A stretch of 64,000 nucleotides of DNA from an uncultured Fidelibacterota bacterium (GTDB lineage Bacteria; Fidelibacterota; Marinisomatia; Marinisomatales; Marinisomataceae). The notes under the pieces are model-generated. The model did not search any database. It was not told the origin of the DNA and worked only from the letters and a program-made list of their open reading frames with translations. The translations under genes were made by a program, and so were the position numbers. Every line of letters begins with the position of its first letter. Positions within the stretch are counted from its first letter, which is position 1. Of the stretch, positions 59,702-64,000 are shown piece by piece. Location: positions 1-64,000 of the forward strand of contig CACHCR010000006.1 of the NCBI GenBank assembly GCA_902578385.1. The letters run 5' to 3'.

Positions 59702-61036
59702 ATGAGAAAATATTTATTCGCAGTTATCGTATTATTTATGTTTGCATCAAGTCTAGAAGCTCAATGTAAAAGAGGTGAGCAATTAAGAATAACTAATGAT
59801 GTAGAGATTAAGGTGGTCGATTGTAGAGAAGCCACTAGATTGATTTATAATGAAGGATGGTATCCCTACTCAGTTGAGTATGAACAAGAAGATAGGTGTC
59901 CACAGTTATCAAGTAGTTCTGCAGAGTATTATAGAAGCAGCAATTGGGAATTAAGTGCTCAATCATATTCTGAGTTAATGAATTTAAAATGTGATCAATG
60001 GAATTCAGATTGGGTAAATGTTGATGATGTTTATCTTTATTGGTCAATAGCTCTTCAAAATCTTGGAAAGTTTGAAGAATCTGAAAATGTTTTGATAGAA
60101 GGCCTTGAAGAATCTCCAGAAAATACTTCATTAATGACAAGATTAGCATATGCATATAAAAAGCAAGATAAAATTGATGAAATGATTATTGAATATGAAC
60201 GTTTAATGGATTCTGGTTCAGATGATACAGATTCATTGAGAGATTTAGCGAATGCTTATGGATTGCAAGGAAGAGTAGATGAACAGATTTCCGTATTAAA
60301 GAAAATTCTAGATATTGATCCAAATAACTCATCAGTTCAATCTGAATTAGCGAGAGTCTTTGAGGACTCAGGAGAGGATCCGCTAGAAATTTTCAAAGCA
60401 AGATTTGAAGACAATCCAGATAATGCATCTTATGCTGTAGAATATGCAGATAAATTGATGTCAAATGGGGATACTGAAGAAGCAATAGATGTTCTAGAAA
60501 ACACTTTGAGTTATAACCGTGAAAATAGTATGGTTTATATGTCACTTGGTAAGGCTTACAATGAAAACTCCGACTTTGATGATGCGGTAGAAATATTAGA
60601 AGATTTATTCGAGTTGGATAGAAATAATTTTAGAGTAGCAATGTTAATTTCAGTTAATAGTATTGAAATGGATGATTTTGATTCAGCTTTTGAATGGGGT
60701 AAAAAATCAATGAAAATTTCCAAAAATAATGCTGAGTCTCTGGCTCATATGGGCAACCTGTACTACAAAGCAATGCAATCATGCAGAGGGGATAATTTTT
60801 CTCGATCAGATAAGATTGTAGCATCTTTAGCTTATGAATATTTTATCAAAGCTGAAAAGAAAGGTAACTCAAAATATTTTAAGCAAAAAAATTGGCTTGA
60901 AGAAAATGAAGTACTTTTCAGTTATTCTGATTGGTTTATGACTGATAAAGATATTCAAGCTTCTGGTAAGGTTTCTCCTAGTGGAAGATGTTATGATTGG
61001 GTTTCAGAATCTTTATCAAAAAAGTCTGATTGGTAG
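59702..61036 (+). CDS. exported tetratricopeptide-repeat protein
   Basis: 444 residues from ATG 59702, which has AGGAAA upstream; TTG 59687 would add five. The signal peptide ends LEA before Gln21. An N-terminal Cys-containing region (KRGEQLRITNDVEIKVVDCREATRLIY; part RITNDVEIKVVDC) is followed by TPR units of about 34 residues from roughly residue 85 to 350, with A-helices such as WSIALQNLGKFEESENVL, RLAYAYKKQDKIDEMI, DLANAYGLQGRVDEQI and SLGKAYNENSDFDDAV. It probably scaffolds protein contacts in the periplasm. Three bases separate its stop from glyA. Confidence 0.82.
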   Translation: MRKYLFAVIVLFMFASSLEAQCKRGEQLRITNDVEIKVVDCREATRLIYNEGWYPYSVEYEQEDRCPQLSSSSAEYYRSSNWELSAQSYSELMNLKCDQWNSDWVNVDDVYLYWSIALQNLGKFEESENVLIEGLEESPENTSLMTRLAYAYKKQDKIDEMIIEYERLMDSGSDDTDSLRDLANAYGLQGRVDEQISVLKKILDIDPNNSSVQSELARVFEDSGEDPLEIFKARFEDNPDNASYAVEYADKLMSNGDTEEAIDVLENTLSYNRENSMVYMSLGKAYNENSDFDDAVEILEDLFELDRNNFRVAMLISVNSIEMDDFDSAFEWGKKSMKISKNNAESLAHMGNLYYKAMQSCRGDNFSRSDKIVASLAYEYFIKAEKKGNSKYFKQKNWLEENEVLFSYSDWFMTDKDIQASGKVSPSGRCYDWVSESLSKKSDW

Positions 61037-61039
61037 AAA

Positions 61040-62326
61040 ATGTCTTCAGTCAAAGAAAAAGACAAAAAAATTTTTGATATAATTCAATCTGAATTAAATC
61101 GACAAAATGGATATTTAGAACTTATAGCTTCTGAAAATTTTACAAGTAAAGCAGTGCTAGAGACTGCCGGTTCAATTCTTACAAATAAATATGCTGAAGG
61201 CTATCCCGGTAAAAGATATTATGGAGGATGCATTCATGTTGACGAGGCTGAAAATTTAGCTATAGATAGGGCTAAAAGGCTTTTCAAGGCTGAATATGCA
61301 AACGTACAACCTCATTCTGGCTCATCAGCCAATATGGGCGTTTTTTTGGCTTATTTGGAACCTGGAGATTGCATAATGGGTTTAGATTTAAGTCATGGAG
61401 GTCATTTGACTCATGGATCCAAGGTTAGCTTTTCTGGACAAATTTATAATTCTACTACCTTTAAAGTAAAAGAAGACACTGGACTAGTCGATTTTGATGA
61501 TATGCTTAAAAAAGCGAAAGAGTTTAAACCTAAAATTATTATTTGTGGTGCTAGTGCTTATCCTAGAACGATAGAATTTGAAAAATTTAGAGAAATAGCA
61601 GATGAGGTTGGCGCTTTTTTACATGGAGATATTTGTCATAATTCAGGTTTAATTGCTGCAGAAATGCACCCATCACCTTTTCCCCATTGTAATGTAGTTT
61701 CTACAAGTACTCACAAATCTTTAAGAGGTCCAAGAGGAGGAATAATTCTATTAGGAAAGGATTATGAAAATCCTTTTGGTAAAGTTGCTCCAAAATCTGG
61801 AAGAGTTAAAATGATGTCTGAGTTAATCGATAGCGCAGTAATGCCTGGCATTCAAGGAGGACCATTGATGCATGTGATTGCGGCAAAAGCTGTTGGATTT
61901 AAAGAAGCTCTTCATTCTTCATTTAGATCATATATTAAAAGCGTGCTTGATAATGCTCAATGTTTTGCTGATGAATTTAAAAATAAGGATTATAATTTGA
62001 TTTCAGGGGGTACTGATACGCATTTAGTATTAATTGATTTGCAGAACAAAAATATTTCCGGAAAAGCTGCAGAAATAGCTCTTGATGAAGCAGGAATAAC
62101 TGTAAATAAAAATATGATTCCTTATGATCCAAAAAGTCCGTTTGTAACAAGTGGAATTAGAGTTGGTTCTCCTGCAATGACTACTAGAGGTATGGGAGTT
62201 GAAGAAGTGAAGATTATTGTTGATTTAATTGATCAAGTAATTTTAAATCATGATAATAAAGAAAAGATTAATTCAGTAAGAGCTCAAGTCAATGAATTAT
62301 GTTCATCCTATCCGATATATGAATAA
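61040..62326 (+). CDS. glyA: serine hydroxymethyltransferase
   Basis: PLP enzyme interconverting serine and glycine while charging tetrahydrofolate with a one-carbon unit. The 428-residue protein has ELIASENFTSKAVLE, NKYAEGYPGKRYYGGC, VQPHSGSSANMGVF, HGGHLTHGSKVSFSG, the cofactor-facing HGDICHNSGLIAA (HGDI in place of the usual HVDMAH-like form), and the Schiff-base region VVSTSTHKSLRGPRGG. All SHMT blocks are present. Transcribed after the TPR gene; the TatT-like gene starts in its last codons. Confidence 0.97.
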   Translation: MSSVKEKDKKIFDIIQSELNRQNGYLELIASENFTSKAVLETAGSILTNKYAEGYPGKRYYGGCIHVDEAENLAIDRAKRLFKAEYANVQPHSGSSANMGVFLAYLEPGDCIMGLDLSHGGHLTHGSKVSFSGQIYNSTTFKVKEDTGLVDFDDMLKKAKEFKPKIIICGASAYPRTIEFEKFREIADEVGAFLHGDICHNSGLIAAEMHPSPFPHCNVVSTSTHKSLRGPRGGIILLGKDYENPFGKVAPKSGRVKMMSELIDSAVMPGIQGGPLMHVIAAKAVGFKEALHSSFRSYIKSVLDNAQCFADEFKNKDYNLISGGTDTHLVLIDLQNKNISGKAAEIALDEAGITVNKNMIPYDPKSPFVTSGIRVGSPAMTTRGMGVEEVKIIVDLIDQVILNHDNKEKINSVRAQVNELCSSYPIYE

Positions 62327-63182
62327 TTTGAAAAAATATTTTTTAAGAACAATTCATACTATAATCTCTTTCTTTTTATTAAGTAGCTGTGCTGTAAATA
62401 ATAACTTAATGGTTGGTTCTGAAATTGCAGAATTGACGATGCCTTTGTCTTTCGAGACTCAAAAAAGAAAAATACAAAAAAATCCGAATAATAGACTTTT
62501 TTATCTAAATGCTTCAAAGAGTAGAATAACATATGCTTATGGAATTTTGATGGAAAAAGGTGATAGGCTAATGTATAGTGATTATTATAAATCAAGAGAA
62601 TATTATTCAAAATCACTAGATTTATTTTTGATTTCTCGAAATTATTTAATTAATGCATTGGAAATTAAGTATGAAGATTTTTCTCAAAAAATGAGAAACA
62701 ATGAAAAAATAGATTTTGAGATAGAAGATATTGATTATTTATACTGGTTAAGTGGTTCAATCGCAGGTTCTATTCAAGCAAGTCAGGGTGATCCTCAATA
62801 TTTAATTGATTTACCAAAAATTAAATGGTTGCTTGAAAATGCTATTTCTCTAAAACCTGATTGGGAAAATGGCTCTTTAAGTGCAGCCATGATGAGTGTT
62901 TACTTGAATGATTTAAGCGGAGATAAAAACGCACAAAAAACTGCTTTATCATATTTTGATTTAGCTGAAAAACAATCTAAAGGATTAAATGCTTCAATTT
63001 ATGTTACTTTAGCTGAAAACTATGCCGTATCTAAACAAAACAAAAAATTATTTATTGAATTATTAGATAAAGCAATAAGCATAGATGTAAATGAAGACAA
63101 AAACTTAAAACAGTCAAATAAATTATCTCAATCGAGAGCAAAATGGTTAAAATCAAGGGTAGATGACTTATTTTATATGTAA
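62319..63182 (+). CDS. TatT-like (TRAP transporter T-component) lipoprotein
   Basis: 287 residues from ATG 62319; ATG 62292 would add nine. A lipoprotein signal ends FFLLSSC. The mature protein is all-helical with TPR-like pairs: RLFYLNASKSRITYAYGILMEKGDRLMYSD (e.g. RITYAYGILMEKGD), YYSKSLDLFLISRNYLINALE, YLYWLSGSIAGSIQASQGDP, and AAMMSVYLNDLSGDKN. The tyrosine-rich YG and WLSGSIAG blocks match the TatT family typified by Treponema pallidum Tp0956, a trimeric TPR lipoprotein that associates with a TRAP substrate-binding protein. The DctP-like gene ten bases downstream strongly supports this. Confidence 0.85.
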   Translation: MNNLKKYFLRTIHTIISFFLLSSCAVNNNLMVGSEIAELTMPLSFETQKRKIQKNPNNRLFYLNASKSRITYAYGILMEKGDRLMYSDYYKSREYYSKSLDLFLISRNYLINALEIKYEDFSQKMRNNEKIDFEIEDIDYLYWLSGSIAGSIQASQGDPQYLIDLPKIKWLLENAISLKPDWENGSLSAAMMSVYLNDLSGDKNAQKTALSYFDLAEKQSKGLNASIYVTLAENYAVSKQNKKLFIELLDKAISIDVNEDKNLKQSNKLSQSRAKWLKSRVDDLFYM

Positions 63183-63191
63183 ATTATTTCA

Positions 63192-64000
63192 ATGAAAAAA
63201 ATTTTAAATATCCTAATACTCTTTTTGTTAACAAATACTATTTTTGCTCGTCCAATTGTAATCAAGTTAGCTACTGTTGCTCCTGAGGGTACAGAGTATT
63301 ACAATCTACTTTTTGAAATGGGCCAAAGATGGCAGCAAGAAACAGATGGACAAGTACAACTCAGAATTTATCCAAATGGTGTTGTTGGTGGAGAGAAAGA
63401 TACAATTAGAAAAATGCGTGTTGGTCAAATTCAAGCTTCAGCTATGTCTTCAATCGGGTTGGCAGAATTAACCGATCAAATTCAAGCCTTTACATTACCA
63501 ATGGGTTTCAAAAGCTATGAAGATATTGATAAAGTTAAATCAGTAATGTTTGATGATATTTCAGATGGCTTGTCTCAGAGTGGCTTTAAGTTATTATTTT
63601 TAGTTGATATTGGATGGGTATATTGGTTTTCATCAAAAGAAATTTCAGTTCCTCAAGATTTGATGGATGCTAAAATTTATACTACAGCTGGAGATTACAT
63701 TACTGTTGAGCTTTTTAAAAAGTTTGGATTTAATGCAGTTCCAGTTTCTGAAACTGATATTCTTACTTCTCTTCAAACTGGTATGATTAATAGCATGCAA
63801 ACCGTTCCAATTTTATCTTTAAGCTCAGGGTGGTCTGCATTAATGCCAAATATGCTTGATCTTAAGTGGGGTGCATTTGTTGGAGCTGTTATTGTTGATG
63901 AAAGGGTTTGGAAAAGAATTAAACCTGAACATCAAAAAATAATGATGGAAATATCCAAAGATATTGGACAAAAATACCAAAAGAGTGGAAGAGAAATGGA
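63192..64000 (+). CDS. dctP: TRAP transporter substrate-binding protein, DctP family (3' end outside window)
   Basis: The frame opens with ATG 63192 and remains open to the window end (269 full codons). A signal peptide (MKKILNILILFLLTNTIFA) is followed by IKLATVAPEGTEYYNLLFEMGQRW, RIYPNGVVGGEKDTIRKMRVGQIQ and TSLQTGMINSMQTVP, the DctP/family 7 fold. At the position where organic-acid binders have KIR, this protein reads DAKIYTT, so the usual carboxylate-binding Arg is Tyr. With TatT upstream it looks like the TatP group (Treponema Tp0957). The membrane subunits DctQ and DctM should follow beyond the window. Unlike most exported proteins here, residue +1 is Arg, not Gln. Confidence 0.92.
   Translation, partial: MKKILNILILFLLTNTIFARPIVIKLATVAPEGTEYYNLLFEMGQRWQQETDGQVQLRIYPNGVVGGEKDTIRKMRVGQIQASAMSSIGLAELTDQIQAFTLPMGFKSYEDIDKVKSVMFDDISDGLSQSGFKLLFLVDIGWVYWFSSKEISVPQDLMDAKIYTTAGDYITVELFKKFGFNAVPVSETDILTSLQTGMINSMQTVPILSLSSGWSALMPNMLDLKWGAFVGAVIVDERVWKRIKPEHQKIMMEISKDIGQKYQKSGREM

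Noticed and set aside
63277-63471. A 64-residue ORF within the last 750 bases.
   Set aside because: It is out of frame with the open DctP reading frame that starts at 63192 and continues to the end of the window.
1-64000. CRISPR arrays, insertion sequences, rRNA genes, defence systems and phage structural genes.
   Set aside because: No regularly spaced repeats, transposase motifs, rRNA segments or such genes were seen by eye; only the truncated integrase at 43277-43759 is mobile-element related.

Overview
The window is about 64 kb of very AT-rich (by eye near 30% G+C), densely coding bacterial chromosome using the standard code. There is no gene-free stretch over 300 bases; the longest are 35392-35627, which holds a terminator and a tRNA, and 25257-25431, which holds an attenuator. 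Neighbouring genes often overlap by 4-16 bases. Several features point to the FCB superphylum: a GWxTD-domain protein, a DUF4837-like lipoprotein, a sigma-54 activator next to an LptE-like lipoprotein, a stand-alone half starch-synthase next to a DUF4270-like lipoprotein, and signal peptides that nearly all end just before a glutamine. A marine Marinimicrobia (SAR406)-type organism is my best guess. That is inference, because no rRNA gene is present.

Layout. 1-12.3 kb: uvrB (5' truncated), sigma-54 activator, lptE-like, asnS, SLOG protein, nadE, lepA, CPBP protease, envelope proteins, a GT2 glycosyltransferase and accA. 12.3-25.3 kb: ppiD-like foldase, an unrecognised multi-pass membrane protein, an exported DPP-IV-like peptidase, an indoleamine-dioxygenase-superfamily protein with a TlpA-like thioredoxin, YbjQ, ogt, an exported hydrolase and a penicillin-acylase-family hydrolase. 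25.3-33.5 kb: a ten-gene operon covering the whole shikimate pathway plus chorismate mutase and the Phe and Tyr branch enzymes. 33.5-43.2 kb: exported proteins and lipoproteins, tRNA-Ala(GGC), a cyclophilin, a class V aminotransferase and an M3 peptidase. 43.2-43.9 kb: tRNA-Gly(GCC) abutting a truncated tyrosine recombinase, a fossil integration site. 43.9-51 kb: smpB-tyrS, trxA-trxB, a lone ABC ATPase, a propeller-like protein, the GWxTD protein and RNase H. 51-56.3 kb: the rod-shape cluster mreB-mreC-mreD-mrdA-rodA. 56.4-64 kb: the half starch-synthase, envelope proteins, glyA, and the start of a TatT/DctP-type TRAP transporter locus.

The most notable system is at 25265-25431. A 19-codon leader ORF encodes MSKFYNYYFYFRSRGNVDA, with seven Phe/Tyr codons in an eight-codon run. 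It is followed by a strong intrinsic terminator whose 5' arm can pair instead with an upstream segment inside the leader ORF. The terminator ends eight bases before the ribosome-binding site of the first aromatic gene. This is the architecture of a ribosome-mediated Phe/Tyr attenuator, here positioned to control an entire shikimate-to-Phe/Tyr operon whose prephenate dehydratase has no ACT feedback domain.

Other points of interest are the bacterial IDO-superfamily protein, the integrase cut off exactly at the tRNA-Gly 3' end, and the near-universal glutamine after the signal-peptidase site.
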